DNA of 64,000 nucleotides from contig NZ_JALKAH010000003.1 in assembly GCF_023015625.1 (NCBI RefSeq), positions 434,001 through 498,000 of the forward strand, read 5' to 3'. The notes beneath the pieces were generated by a model. The model was given only the letters and a program-made list of their open reading frames with translations. It was not told the DNA's origin and searched no databases. This stretch comes from Yoonia sp. F2084L (lineage in GTDB: Bacteria; Pseudomonadota; Alphaproteobacteria; Rhodobacterales; Rhodobacteraceae). Within the stretch, counting starts at the first letter, position 1. Every line of letters begins with the position of its first letter. Of this stretch, positions 7,634 through 17,125 are shown piece after piece. The position numbers and the translations under genes are program-made.

Positions 7634-10273
7634 ATGCGCCATTTGCGCTTTCCTGTTGCTGCCACCCGTGCGGGTATGGTGGCCGAGCAAGTCGTGCGCG
7701 CGTTCTGGCCTTTCTGGACCGCGGTTTTCCTGATCCTCGCCCCCTTGATGATGGGTTGGCAAGATGAGCTGCCATTAGAAGTCTTCTGGGGCGGTGCTGT
7801 TGTGTCTGTCATCGCGTTTTTCGCAACGCTGGTCTGGGGCATTCGCAAGTTCCGCATGCCCAGCCCGGCCGAGGCGCTGGAACGTGTCGATGCGGCCATG
7901 CCCGGCCGTCCAATCGCTGCCGTCGCCGATACGCAAGCGATTGGCAGCAAGGATGCTGCTTCGATCGCGGTCTGGAAAGCCCATATGGCGCGGATGGCCG
8001 AGCGAACAAAGGACGCCCGCCCGGTTGAACCGGACCTGCGTGTTTCCGACCGCGACCCTTACGGCCTTCGTTTTATTGCGCTGTTGTTCTTTGTTGCGGC
8101 TTTGATGTTCGGATCGTTGTTCCGTGTCAGTTCTATCGGTGAAATCGTCACTGGCAGCGAACAAACGCTTGCGACCGGACCTGTCTGGGAAGGCTGGGTT
8201 GAGCCACCTGCCTACACCGGCAAACCGTCGATCTACCTTAACGATGTGCCTGCCGGACCCTTGCGGGTGCCCGAAGGCAGTCAGGTTACTTTGCGACTTT
8301 ACGGCGAAGTCGGCGCTTTGACCGTCGCCGAAACCGTGTCGGGTCGTGTTGATGACCTTGGTGCGGCATCAGATGCGCAACAACAGTTCGCGGTGACCCA
8401 ATCGGGGACCTTGACCATTGGCGGTGACGACAAAACCACATGGGAGATCACCGCGATTGAGGATGCAGCCCCGACCGTTGATCTCACTGGTCCCATCGAA
8501 TCGGATGCGATGGGCGAGCTTTCGCAGCCCTTTTCGGCCTTTGATGATTACGGGGTCGAGTTTGGTACGGCGACGATCACCCTTGATCTGACGGCGGTTG
8601 AGCGTACTCACGGCCTGACCATTGACCCGGACCCGATTGAACCGCTGGTTCTGGACCTGCCCATGCCTTTCACCGGGGACCGCGCCGATTTTGAAGAGTT
8701 CCTGATTGATAACCTCAGCGAGCATCCGTTGGCGAATATGCCTGTGACGTTGCAACTTGAGGTGATTGATGCAGCGGAACAAACCGGAACAACACCTGCC
8801 GAACCCATGATCCTGCCCGGACGCCGCTTCTTTCAGCCGTTCGCTAAGGCCGTGATTGAACAACGCCGCGATCTGATGTGGTCCAAGGCCAACGCGCGCC
8901 GCGTGAACCAGATTTTGCGTGCCGTGTCGCACCGTCCCGAGGGGCTGTTTTCGAATGAGACGACGTATCTGCGCCTGCGCACGATCATCCGCCGCCTTGA
9001 TAACTTTTCCGATGTTGGTCTGACCGATGAGGTACAGGCCGAGATTGTCGAGGCGCTTTGGGACCTTGCTATCCAGCTTGAGGATGGCCGTTTGGCCGAC
9101 GCTCGCGAGCGTTTGCGTCGTGCGCAGGAACGTTTGGCCGAGGCGATGCGCGATGGGGCCTCGGACGAGGAAATCGCGGAGTTGATGCAGGAATTGCGCG
9201 AGGCGACGGACGACTATTTGCGGATGCTCGCACAAGAGGCCGAGCCTAATGACGGGACGGATCAGGCGGACAGTGGCCAGCAAGGGCAAGAGATGGGAAT
9301 GGATGAGCTGCAAGCGCTCATGGATCGTATCGAAGAGCTGATGCAAGAAGGCCGCATGGCCGAAGCGCAAGAGCTGATGGAACAGCTGAACCAGATGATG
9401 GAAAACCTGCGCGTCACCCAAGGCGAAGGCGGCGATGGCCCGCAAACACCCGGTGAACAATCCATGCAGGACCTAGCCGATACGCTGCGGGATCAGGAAG
9501 AACTGTCAGATGACAGCTTCAGCGATTTGCAGGACCAGTTTAACCCCGGTCAGCAAGGCGAGCCGCAACAGCAGCCGGGCCAGCAGGGTCAGCAAGGGCA
9601 ACCGGGTCAGCAGGGCCAGTCAGGCCAGCAACCCGGCCAGCAGCAGGGACAACAAGGCCAGAACGGTCAGGACCCCAGCCAAGGTGGCCAGCAGGGCGAA
9701 GGCCAGGGCGTTGGTGAAAACAGCCGCAGCGGCGAACAGCGTGGCGATGGTGCCGGCGGTGAGGGTGACCAGCGCAGCCTCGCTGAACGCCAACAAGCGC
9801 TGCGCGAAGAATTGCAGCGGCAGCGCCAAGGTCTGCCCAACCTCGAAGGCGAGCAAGGTGAGATCGCGCGCCGGTCGCTGGAACGCGCCGAGGGTGCGAT
9901 GGAAGGTGCCGAAGATGCGCTGCGCGACGGTGATCTGGCCGAAGCGATTGATCAGCAAGCCGAGGCCATGGACGCATTGCGCAATGGTATGCGCGAGTTA
10001 GGTCAGGCCCTTGCCCAGAACCAGAATGCTGAACCCGGCCAAGGGTCAGAGCAAGGCGAGGCGTCGGGCCGTCCGGTTCCCGGTCAGCGCGATCCTTTGG
10101 GCCGCGAGATGGGTAACACAGGGCAGTTGGGCACGGATCAGAACCTGCTGGGCAGCGAAGACGTCAACCGCCGCGCCGAAGAGTTGCTGGATGAAATCCG
10201 CCGCCGCTCAGCCGAGCAAAGCCGCCCCGAGCTTGAGCGCGACTACCTGCGTCGATTGCTGGATCAGTTCTAG
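7634..10273 (+). CDS. TIGR02302 family (DUF4175) membrane protein
   Basis: This large protein of about 879 aa has two N-terminal membrane segments (FWPFWTAVFLILAPLMMGW and the next hydrophobic stretch), a third near residue 140, a periplasmic beta-rich region, and a long acidic coiled-coil section. Then comes a Gln/Gly-rich tract (about residues 636-700) and a charged helical C-terminus. This architecture is typical of the alphaproteobacterial TIGR02302 family, whose function is unknown. The ATG at 7634 has no ribosome-binding site. An in-frame CTG at 7613 lies 7 bases after AGGAG (7601-7605) and would add MNNQHDP, so the true start may be CTG. It follows lysA by 61 bases. Confidence 0.88.
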   Translation: MRHLRFPVAATRAGMVAEQVVRAFWPFWTAVFLILAPLMMGWQDELPLEVFWGGAVVSVIAFFATLVWGIRKFRMPSPAEALERVDAAMPGRPIAAVADTQAIGSKDAASIAVWKAHMARMAERTKDARPVEPDLRVSDRDPYGLRFIALLFFVAALMFGSLFRVSSIGEIVTGSEQTLATGPVWEGWVEPPAYTGKPSIYLNDVPAGPLRVPEGSQVTLRLYGEVGALTVAETVSGRVDDLGAASDAQQQFAVTQSGTLTIGGDDKTTWEITAIEDAAPTVDLTGPIESDAMGELSQPFSAFDDYGVEFGTATITLDLTAVERTHGLTIDPDPIEPLVLDLPMPFTGDRADFEEFLIDNLSEHPLANMPVTLQLEVIDAAEQTGTTPAEPMILPGRRFFQPFAKAVIEQRRDLMWSKANARRVNQILRAVSHRPEGLFSNETTYLRLRTIIRRLDNFSDVGLTDEVQAEIVEALWDLAIQLEDGRLADARERLRRAQERLAEAMRDGASDEEIAELMQELREATDDYLRMLAQEAEPNDGTDQADSGQQGQEMGMDELQALMDRIEELMQEGRMAEAQELMEQLNQMMENLRVTQGEGGDGPQTPGEQSMQDLADTLRDQEELSDDSFSDLQDQFNPGQQGEPQQQPGQQGQQGQPGQQGQSGQQPGQQQGQQGQNGQDPSQGGQQGEGQGVGENSRSGEQRGDGAGGEGDQRSLAERQQALREELQRQRQGLPNLEGEQGEIARRSLERAEGAMEGAEDALRDGDLAEAIDQQAEAMDALRNGMRELGQALAQNQNAEPGQGSEQGEASGRPVPGQRDPLGREMGNTGQLGTDQNLLGSEDVNRRAEELLDEIRRRSAEQSRPELERDYLRRLLDQF
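9538..9720 (+). repeat. Gln/Gly codon repeat tract inside the TIGR02302 gene
   Basis: Within the TIGR02302 coding sequence, units such as CAGCAGGGTCAG and GGCCAGCAG recur imperfectly, giving GQQGQ, PGQQGQ and GQQPG peptide units. The repeat is a coding low-complexity region, not an array with unique spacers. It probably forms a flexible linker between the acidic coiled coil and the C-terminal helical part, and its length could vary between strains by slippage or recombination. Confidence 0.8.
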
Positions 10274-10392
10274 CAGACGTCCCCACTGAAATTGCGCTGC
10301 GATTGCCGCACAAACCTCATGCGATGCACCTAATCGTCGCAGCAGCCGTTTCCTTATGGCTGCGGCGTGTTACCTCTCAGCAAGGATAAAAA

Positions 10393-11055
10393 GTGACCAT
10401 GCTGCTAGACGTTCAAAACATACATAAAACATATCAAACCGCTGACGGCCCTTTTGAGGTCTTGCGCGGTATTGATCTGACGCTGGATGCGGGTGAAACG
10501 CTTGCGCTGACGGGCGAATCCGGCAGTGGCAAAAGCACATTGCTGCATTTGATCGGTGGTTTAGACACTCCGAACACAGGGCGCATTATGGTGGATGACC
10601 ACGATATCGCCGCTCTTGATGATGCCGGACGCGCGGCCTTGCGGCGCGGCACCCTGGGGGTCGTGTTCCAGCAGTTTAACCTGATCCCCAGTCTGAAGGT
10701 CGCCGATAACATTGCTTTTCAGGCGCGTTTGGCCGGTCAGCATGATCCGGCATGGGATGCGACGCTGGCAGACCGCATGGGCCTGACCGAGCAGCTCAAC
10801 AAATACCCCGAACAGTTGTCCGGCGGTCAACAGCAGAGGGTTGCGATTGCCCGGACGCTGGCGCCTAAGCCACGCGTTGTGTTGGCCGACGAACCAACCG
10901 GCAATCTGGATGAGGGCACTGCGGCAGCGGTCATGGACCTGATGCTGGAATTGGTGGCCGAGACAGGTGCCGGTCTGCTGTTGGTGACCCATTCGGACAG
11001 TCTGGCCGGGCGCATGTCGCGGCGTTTGCATCTGCGCGCAGGTCAGATCGCATGA
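10393..11055 (+). CDS. ABC transporter ATP-binding protein (LolD/AttE-like)
   Basis: This 220-aa ATPase has a full set of ABC motifs: Walker A GESGSGKST, signature LSGGQQQRVAIAR and Walker B VVLADEPTGNLD, plus the switch His in LLVTHSD. The DEPTGNLD form and short length place it in the MacB/LolD/FtsE group, which works with FtsX-type permeases and often moves lipoproteins or hydrophobic molecules rather than small solutes. I used GTG at 10393, 6 bases after AAGGA; ATG at 10399 is the alternative. Its stop overlaps the permease start by ATGA, and an AttH-like lipocalin gene follows, matching an AttEFGH-type operon. Confidence 0.9.
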   Translation: MTMLLDVQNIHKTYQTADGPFEVLRGIDLTLDAGETLALTGESGSGKSTLLHLIGGLDTPNTGRIMVDDHDIAALDDAGRAALRRGTLGVVFQQFNLIPSLKVADNIAFQARLAGQHDPAWDATLADRMGLTEQLNKYPEQLSGGQQQRVAIARTLAPKPRVVLADEPTGNLDEGTAAAVMDLMLELVAETGAGLLLVTHSDSLAGRMSRRLHLRAGQIA

Positions 11056-13436
11056 CATGGGCCACCTTACAGGCGCTCTTGTCGCATTGGTGGCGTAATC
11101 CTTTGCAGCTTTTTACGCTGCTGGCTGGTTTGGCGCTGGCGACAGCACTGTGGTCGGGGGTGCAGGCGGTGAACGCTGAGGCCCGTGCAAGCTATGATGC
11201 GGCGGCGGCTACCTTGGGCGAGGGGCAGTATGATCGGTTGGTGCGCCGCGATGGGCAACCGATGGCGCAGGCCATATACGTTGATCTGCGGCGCGCGGGC
11301 TGGTTGGTCAGCCCGATCGTGCAAGGACGACTGGATGGTGTGCGGATCATTGGGGTTGATCCGCTGACAGCCCCCAGCGGGATAGGGCCCGTGGCACCCG
11401 CTGAAGGCACCGATATTGCGGCGTTTCTGACGGGTGATGGGCAGTTTTTTGGCACCGCCGAAACGGCTGCGGCGTTACCCGACCTCAACGTGATCATCAC
11501 GCCCGAGACTGCACCGAATACAGCACTGACCGATATTGGCGTTGCGCAACGTGTGTTTGCGAAGTCAGGCCAGATTGACAGCTTGATCGTGCTGCCGGGC
11601 CAACCCAAAGGCCGCGCGGACCTTGCAACCCTTGCGCCGGATCTGATTCTTCAGCCCGCACAGGGCGGCAGCGACATTGGGCGTCTGACGGATAGTTTTC
11701 ACCTGAACCTGACCGCATTTGGTCTGCTGTCCTTTGCCGTTGGCATTTTCATCGTGAATGGCGCGATTGGGTTGGCGTTTGAACAGCGCCGCCCCGTCGT
11801 GCGGACGTTGCGCGCCTTGGGGTTGCCTCTGCGCCAACTGGTGATCCTGATGGGGGCAGAGTTGATGCTGTTCGCGTTGATTGCAGGGCTGATTGGTGTC
11901 GCGCTGGGCTATGTGATTGCCGCAGTGCTGTTACCGGACGTCGCCGCCACCCTGCGCGGGCTTTACGGGGCCGATGTGTCCGGCACATTGCAATTGCGTC
12001 CGGTCTGGTGGCTTTCAGGGCTGGCGATTGCGCTGGGCGGCACGGCGATTGCGGCCGGTGGCGCGCTTTATCAGATGGCGAAAATGCCCTTGCTGGCGGC
12101 GGCCCAACCGCGCGCGCTTGCGATGGCTGCTGGACGACGGGCCAGGGTCCAAGGGATCGCGGCCGCTGTCCTGCTTGGGTTGTCCGCGATCATGATGGTC
12201 ACCGCAAATGGCTTGATTGGCGGGTTTACCTTGCTTGCCTCGCTTTTGATCGGGGCGGCTTTGGCGCTGCCGTTGATCCTTGATCGAATTTTGGCAGGAT
12301 CCAGCAAAGCGGCAAAGTCAGTCACCGCGCAGTGGTTTTGGGCCGACACACGGCAACAACTGCCGGGGCTCTCGCTGGCGTTAATGGCGCTGTTGCTGGC
12401 AATGTCGGCGAATGTCGGTGTGTCCACGATGGTGTCGAGCTTTCGGCTGACGTTCACTGATTTTCTTGATCAGCGGCTTGCATCCGAGCTTTACATTCGC
12501 ACCGAGAACGAAGCGCAGTCAGCGGCCCTGATCGCTTTTGCCAAAGACCGTACCGACATTGTCTTGCCTATCCAGAATGTCGATACGCAGGTCGCCGGGC
12601 AACCAACCGAGGTTTTCGGTGCACGCGATCATGCGACCTATCGCGACAATTGGGTGTTCCTGGAGCAAAGCGTGGACCCGTGGGATACGACATTTGGCGG
12701 GGAAACGGTGCTGATCAACGAACAACTCTCACGGCGTGCAGGGTTGAACGTGGGCGATGAAGTGACTTTGCAAGGCACACCCTTTGCCATTGCTGGTGTT
12801 TACGGTGATTACGGCAATCCCATCGGGCAGGCGGTCATCGGCGAAGGCGTCTTCGCCACGCTCTACCCCGACATCACCCCGCGCAACTTTGGCCTGCGCA
12901 TGGACCCTGCAAGTGTGCCGGATTTCGTCGCTGACCTAGAAGCTGCGACCGGCATCCCGGCCACGCAATCGGTCAATCAGGCCAGCATCAAGGCGATCTC
13001 GCTGGGTATCTTTGAACGGACCTTCACGGTGACGACCGCGCTGAATGTGCTGACACTTGCGGTGGCGGGCTTTGCCATTCTGATGAGCTTGCTGACACTG
13101 GCCACGATGCGTGTACCCCAGCTGGCCCCGGCATGGGCAATGGGGATGACAAGGGCCCAAATTGGCCGTTTGGAATTGTTGCGTGCCGTCATGCTGGCGC
13201 TGCTGACAGCCGTAGTGGCTTTGCCGCTTGGCCTTGCACTGGCGTGGGCGCTTTTGGCGGTCGTCAATGTGGCTGCCTTCGGGTGGGAACTGCCGATGTA
13301 TTTCTTCCCGATGGATTACGCCCGTTTGGGGCTGTTCGCCTTGCTGGCCGCAGCCCTTGCGGCGCTGTGGCCGGCGCGCCGATTGGCCCGCACGCCGCCT
13401 GCGGATTTGCTGAAGGTGTTTTCCAATGAACGTTAA
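11052..13436 (+). CDS. FtsX-like ABC transporter permease
   Basis: This 794-aa permease has an N-terminal membrane helix, a large periplasmic domain, and a block of helices near residues 220-320. A second membrane anchor and periplasmic domain follow (about 400-640), then three C-terminal helices, i.e. two FtsX-type units in one chain. In AttEFGH-type systems two permeases are separate; here a single long gene appears to supply both halves. It overlaps the ATPase gene by ATGA upstream and the lipocalin gene by 11 bases downstream. Substrates are unknown; by family it would extract or export a lipid-like or lipoprotein cargo. Confidence 0.87.
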   Translation: MTWATLQALLSHWWRNPLQLFTLLAGLALATALWSGVQAVNAEARASYDAAAATLGEGQYDRLVRRDGQPMAQAIYVDLRRAGWLVSPIVQGRLDGVRIIGVDPLTAPSGIGPVAPAEGTDIAAFLTGDGQFFGTAETAAALPDLNVIITPETAPNTALTDIGVAQRVFAKSGQIDSLIVLPGQPKGRADLATLAPDLILQPAQGGSDIGRLTDSFHLNLTAFGLLSFAVGIFIVNGAIGLAFEQRRPVVRTLRALGLPLRQLVILMGAELMLFALIAGLIGVALGYVIAAVLLPDVAATLRGLYGADVSGTLQLRPVWWLSGLAIALGGTAIAAGGALYQMAKMPLLAAAQPRALAMAAGRRARVQGIAAAVLLGLSAIMMVTANGLIGGFTLLASLLIGAALALPLILDRILAGSSKAAKSVTAQWFWADTRQQLPGLSLALMALLLAMSANVGVSTMVSSFRLTFTDFLDQRLASELYIRTENEAQSAALIAFAKDRTDIVLPIQNVDTQVAGQPTEVFGARDHATYRDNWVFLEQSVDPWDTTFGGETVLINEQLSRRAGLNVGDEVTLQGTPFAIAGVYGDYGNPIGQAVIGEGVFATLYPDITPRNFGLRMDPASVPDFVADLEAATGIPATQSVNQASIKAISLGIFERTFTVTTALNVLTLAVAGFAILMSLLTLATMRVPQLAPAWAMGMTRAQIGRLELLRAVMLALLTAVVALPLGLALAWALLAVVNVAAFGWELPMYFFPMDYARLGLFALLAAALAALWPARRLARTPPADLLKVFSNER

Positions 13437-14454
13437 GGCGTTTTTGTTGGCCCTGTTCTTGCCTTGCACAGCGATGGCACAAGGGTTCGCGGGCCTTGGC
13501 ACGGATGCTGATGGGTTCACTGTACCCGAACCTAATCCGCAATTTGACTTTCCCGCAGATCACGGGGCGCACCCCGATTATCGTATCGAATGGTGGTATC
13601 TCACGGCAAACCTGACCGCCGAAGACGGCACGCCCTACGGGCTGCAATGGACACTGTTCCGGTCGGCCTTGGCACCAGAAGCAGGCGACGGCTGGACCGC
13701 ACCGCAGCTTTGGATGGGTCATGCTGCGGTCACAACGCCGGACAATCATTATGTGACCGAGCGATTGGCACGCGGCGGGATTGGACAAGCAGGTGTGACT
13801 GCGGACCCCTTTGAGGCCTGGATCGACGATTGGGTCTTGCAGGGCGATTGGGACACGTTGCGCATGACCGCCAGCGCGCCTGACTTTGCCTATGACATGG
13901 CGCTGACCGCGCAAGGACCGCTGATCTTTCATGGAGACGCCGGATATTCGGTGAAATCAGCGGCAGGGCAGGCGTCTTACTACTATTCGCAGCCGTTCTT
14001 TGCGATTGAGGGGACGCTTCAGCTGCCAGAGGGCGATATTGCCGTGACTGGCAACGCGTGGCTTGACCGCGAATGGTCCTCGCAGCCCTTGGCGGATAAC
14101 CAAACCGGCTGGGATTGGTTCTCTTTGTCGTTTGATGACGGACACAAGATGATGGGATTTCGGTTGCAGCAGACCGATGGGAACAACTTTACCTCCGCCA
14201 CTTGGATCAGCCCTGATGGCGACACCACGCCATACACTGACGGCGCTTTGGTTGCGACCCCGTTGGCGATGAGCGACGACGACGTCCCGGTTCGCTGGCG
14301 TGTAGAACTGCCCGCACAGGGTGTGGACGTCACCGTCGCAGCGATCAACGAAAACGCATGGATGACAACAAGCGTGCCTTACTGGGAAGGACCTGTGACG
14401 GTCACGGGCAGCCACGCAGGTATCGGCTATCTGGAGATGACAGGCTATGAGTGA
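13426..14454 (+). CDS. Lipocalin-like (CrtC/AttH family) protein
   Basis: This 342-aa protein has a signal peptide (MNVKAFLLALFLPCTAMAQG) and the AttH/CrtC double-lipocalin pattern: RIEWWYLTANL near the start, MGHAAVT, the YYYSQPFF segment, and the WLDREWSSQPL motif typical of this family, followed by DWFSLSFDDGHKMMGF. Carotenoid 1,2-hydratases share this fold, but association with an ABC ATPase and FtsX permease fits the AttH type instead, a periplasmic partner of the transporter. It begins 11 bases before the permease stop. I would not call it a carotenoid enzyme, since no crt genes are nearby. Confidence 0.86.
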   Translation: MNVKAFLLALFLPCTAMAQGFAGLGTDADGFTVPEPNPQFDFPADHGAHPDYRIEWWYLTANLTAEDGTPYGLQWTLFRSALAPEAGDGWTAPQLWMGHAAVTTPDNHYVTERLARGGIGQAGVTADPFEAWIDDWVLQGDWDTLRMTASAPDFAYDMALTAQGPLIFHGDAGYSVKSAAGQASYYYSQPFFAIEGTLQLPEGDIAVTGNAWLDREWSSQPLADNQTGWDWFSLSFDDGHKMMGFRLQQTDGNNFTSATWISPDGDTTPYTDGALVATPLAMSDDDVPVRWRVELPAQGVDVTVAAINENAWMTTSVPYWEGPVTVTGSHAGIGYLEMTGYE

Positions 14455-15004
14455 ATGGTTTGAAACTGCCGACGGCATCCTGTCAAAAGTCTGGGGCACA
14501 TTGGGCCGGGGTGTTGCCGACGCCAAGCACCCGGCGCGCCGCCCGACTTTCGCGACTGTATCCACGGACGGCTGGCCCGAAGCACGGACGGTCGTATTGC
14601 GGACAGCAGACCGCGCGTCAGGCATGTTGACGGTGCATACCGATCTCTACTCGGATAAGATCAAGAGCTTGCAGGCATCCCCTCGCGCAGCGCTGCATAT
14701 CTGGGATGCCAAACAAGACCTGCAAATCCGATTGCAGGCCGAGGTCGTGATTGACACAGGGGCCGCCACCCGCGCTCTTTGGGACAAGATCCCGGATCAC
14801 GCCCAACAGTCCTATGGTGTGACCCCGTCACCGGGCACGCCGATTGAGACTGCTTTGGACTATGTAAAGGAACCTGATCCTGACACTTTTGCCGTCCTGC
14901 ACTGCACGATTACCACAATTGACGCCGTGCACCTTGGCACCGACCACCGTCGTGTCAGTTTCTCACGTGTCGGTCATTGGCAAGGACAGTGGCTTTCCCC
15001 CTGA
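14447..15004 (+). CDS. Pyridoxamine 5'-phosphate oxidase family protein
   Basis: This 185-aa protein has the split-barrel flavin-binding fold. RRPTFATVSTDGWPEARTVVLR resembles the first strands, followed by LTVHTDLYSDKIKSLQ and RAALHIWD. It is shorter than authentic PdxH and is better called a PNPOx-family flavoprotein; its substrate is unknown. It overlaps the AttH-like gene by 8 bases, so it probably belongs to the same transcript, which raises the possibility of a redox step on the transported compound. That link is only positional. Confidence 0.85.
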   Translation: MSEWFETADGILSKVWGTLGRGVADAKHPARRPTFATVSTDGWPEARTVVLRTADRASGMLTVHTDLYSDKIKSLQASPRAALHIWDAKQDLQIRLQAEVVIDTGAATRALWDKIPDHAQQSYGVTPSPGTPIETALDYVKEPDPDTFAVLHCTITTIDAVHLGTDHRRVSFSRVGHWQGQWLSP

Positions 15005-15028
15005 TCGCGCGCCCGCTACAACGGCGCT

Positions 15029-17125
15029 ATGAACAGTCTACCCCTTACCCGCGACCTTGTCCTGATTGGCGGCGGTCACACCCATGCGCTGGTACTGCGC
15101 AGTTGGGGGATGAACCCTTTGCCGGGCGTTCGGGTGACGGTGATCAATCCGGGGCCGACAGCGCCCTATTCAGGGATGCTTCCGGGCTTTGTGGCAGGGC
15201 ACTATACGCGTGAAGAGTTGGACATTGATCTGGTGAAACTCGCGCGGTTTGCGGGTGCGCGGATCATCAATGGCTATGCGACCGGCATTGATAAAGACGC
15301 GCGCATGATCACGGTCGATGGCCGTCCACCGATTGCCTATGATGTGGCGGCGGTTGATGTTGGGATCACCTCCGCGATGCCGGATTTGCCGGGGTTCACC
15401 ACACATGCCATTCCTGCCAAGCCACTCGGCGCTTTCGCCAGCCGCTGGGACGCGTTTCGCGCGCTGGCTGATGCTCCGCAGATTGCGATTATCGGGGGTG
15501 GTGTCGCCGGGGCCGAACTTGCGATGGCGATGGCCTATGCCTTGCGGGACAAACAACCGACCGTACGCCTGATCGACCGCAGTCGCGTGCTGACGGCGCT
15601 GGGCTATAAGGCACGGCAAAAGATGCTGGCGGCCCTGACCGCCAGCAATGTCGAGATTATTGAAGACGCCGAAGTGACAGAAATCTTCGCCGAAGGCATC
15701 GTTCTGCGTGACGGGCGCACGATCCGCAGTGATTTCACAACCGGGGCCGCTGGAGCGAAGCCGCATGATTGGGTGGCCGACACAGGCCTTGATCTGCATG
15801 ACGGCTTCATCACGGTGGATGCCAACCTGCAATCTAGCGCGCCCGAGATTTTCGCGGTTGGTGATTGCGCGCATCTCAACCACGACCCGCGCCCCAAAGC
15901 CGGTGTTTATGCGGTCCGCGAAGCGCCAGTCCTTTTCGACAATTTGCGTGCCGCTTTGTCTGGCGGTAGCTTGCGTGCCTACAAGCCGCAGCGCGACTAT
16001 CTTAAGCTGGTGTCGCTTGGTGAAAAATCCGCTTTGGCCGAGAAATTCGGGACAGCCCGCGAGGGACCGCTGTTGTGGAAGCTCAAGGACTACATCGACC
16101 GCAAGTTCATGGATCAGTTTGACAGCCTCCAACCGATGGCAGCACCCAAGCTGCCGCGCACAATTGCGCTGGGTGTGAAAGAGGCGTTGGGCGATAAACC
16201 GATGTGCGGTGGCTGCGGGGCCAAGGTAGGGCGTGCGGCCTTGCAAAATGTCCTGACCGATCATTTTGGTGATGATGCAGCAGAGGTGCAGCCGGGGCAG
16301 GTCATGAGCACAGATCACCTGCGCGCCCTGACCAATGATCCGGTTTTGATGACCCGGATCGCAGCGGTGCATGCGTTGGGGGACATCTGGGCCATGGGGG
16401 CCAAACCGCAGGCGGCGACCGCAAGCCTGATCCTGCCGCGCATGTCGGCGGAACTGCAGGAACGGACGATGGCTGAGATGATGACAGCGGCGTCAGAAGT
16501 CTTCGCCAAAGCAGGGGTCAGGATTATTGGCGGGCATTCATCGCTTGGCGATGAATTGACGGTTGGATTTACCGTAACGGGGCTGACGAAGTCACCGATC
16601 ACGCTGGCCGGTGCGCAAACGGGCGACAAGCTGATCCTCACAAAACCTATTGGCAGCGGCACGATCATGGCCGCAGAGATGACAGGCAAAGCAAAAGGGG
16701 CTGACGTGATCAAATGCCTTGATTGGATGGTGCAGGATCAGGCGCAGGCATCGGCGATCCTCGGCAAAGCACACGCGATGACCGATATCACCGGGTTTGG
16801 TCTGGCGGGCCATTTGCGTGGCATCTGCGACGCGTCGGGCGTTGGTGCGGTGCTGGATTTGGATGCGATCCCTTTGATGGATGGCGCGCTGGACCTGTCG
16901 GCTGCTGGCATCCGCTCATCGCTGTTTGAAGACAATCGCACCGGGGCGGGAACTCTCACAGGGCCGCGTTTTGATCTGCTCTTTGATCCGCAAACGGCTG
17001 GCGGTTTGCTGGCAGCGGTTGCAGCGAAGTCAGCGGATGGTGCCATCCAAAAGCTACTTAAAGCAGGTTACAATGCTGCCGTGATTGGTGAGATCATCGA
17101 AGGGTCAGGGATCAAAACCCAGTAA
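15029..17125 (+). CDS. selD: SelD selenide water dikinase fused to an FAD/NAD(P)-type oxidoreductase
   Basis: This 698-aa fusion has an N-terminal half (about residues 1-360) that is a pyridine-nucleotide-disulfide oxidoreductase fold with two dinucleotide loops: LVLIGGGHTHALVL near residue 10 and IAIIGGGVAGAELAMAMA near 152. It also has the FAD motif EIFAVGDCAHL. The C-terminal half (from about 390) is SelD, which makes selenophosphate from selenide and ATP. Its motif MCGGCGAK places the catalytic Cys at about 396 with a conserved Lys; the second Cys of the E. coli motif is Ala here. The fusion suggests the flavoprotein part feeds reduced selenium to SelD. The gene is convergent with mnmH and overlaps it by 14 bases. 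Confidence 0.93.
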   Translation: MNSLPLTRDLVLIGGGHTHALVLRSWGMNPLPGVRVTVINPGPTAPYSGMLPGFVAGHYTREELDIDLVKLARFAGARIINGYATGIDKDARMITVDGRPPIAYDVAAVDVGITSAMPDLPGFTTHAIPAKPLGAFASRWDAFRALADAPQIAIIGGGVAGAELAMAMAYALRDKQPTVRLIDRSRVLTALGYKARQKMLAALTASNVEIIEDAEVTEIFAEGIVLRDGRTIRSDFTTGAAGAKPHDWVADTGLDLHDGFITVDANLQSSAPEIFAVGDCAHLNHDPRPKAGVYAVREAPVLFDNLRAALSGGSLRAYKPQRDYLKLVSLGEKSALAEKFGTAREGPLLWKLKDYIDRKFMDQFDSLQPMAAPKLPRTIALGVKEALGDKPMCGGCGAKVGRAALQNVLTDHFGDDAAEVQPGQVMSTDHLRALTNDPVLMTRIAAVHALGDIWAMGAKPQAATASLILPRMSAELQERTMAEMMTAASEVFAKAGVRIIGGHSSLGDELTVGFTVTGLTKSPITLAGAQTGDKLILTKPIGSGTIMAAEMTGKAKGADVIKCLDWMVQDQAQASAILGKAHAMTDITGFGLAGHLRGICDASGVGAVLDLDAIPLMDGALDLSAAGIRSSLFEDNRTGAGTLTGPRFDLLFDPQTAGGLLAAVAAKSADGAIQKLLKAGYNAAVIGEIIEGSGIKTQ

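Noticed and set aside
8369-9460. 363-residue open frame on the minus strand
   Set aside because: It is a shadow of the TIGR02302 coding sequence; its Leu/His-rich composition arises from the codons of the other strand.
9538-9720. Repeats that could suggest a CRISPR-like array
   Set aside because: Units are short, imperfect, in frame and encode GQQ tracts; there are no unique spacers.
13426-14454. Carotenoid 1,2-hydratase
   Set aside because: The fold is shared, but the operon with ABC ATPase and FtsX permease and absence of crt genes favours AttH.
16190-16260. Selenocysteine codon in SelD
   Set aside because: The catalytic position is encoded by TGC (Cys), not TGA.
15170-16372. 400-residue open frame on the minus strand
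   Set aside because: It lies entirely inside selD on the other strand, has no family features, and selD shows intact motifs in its own frame.
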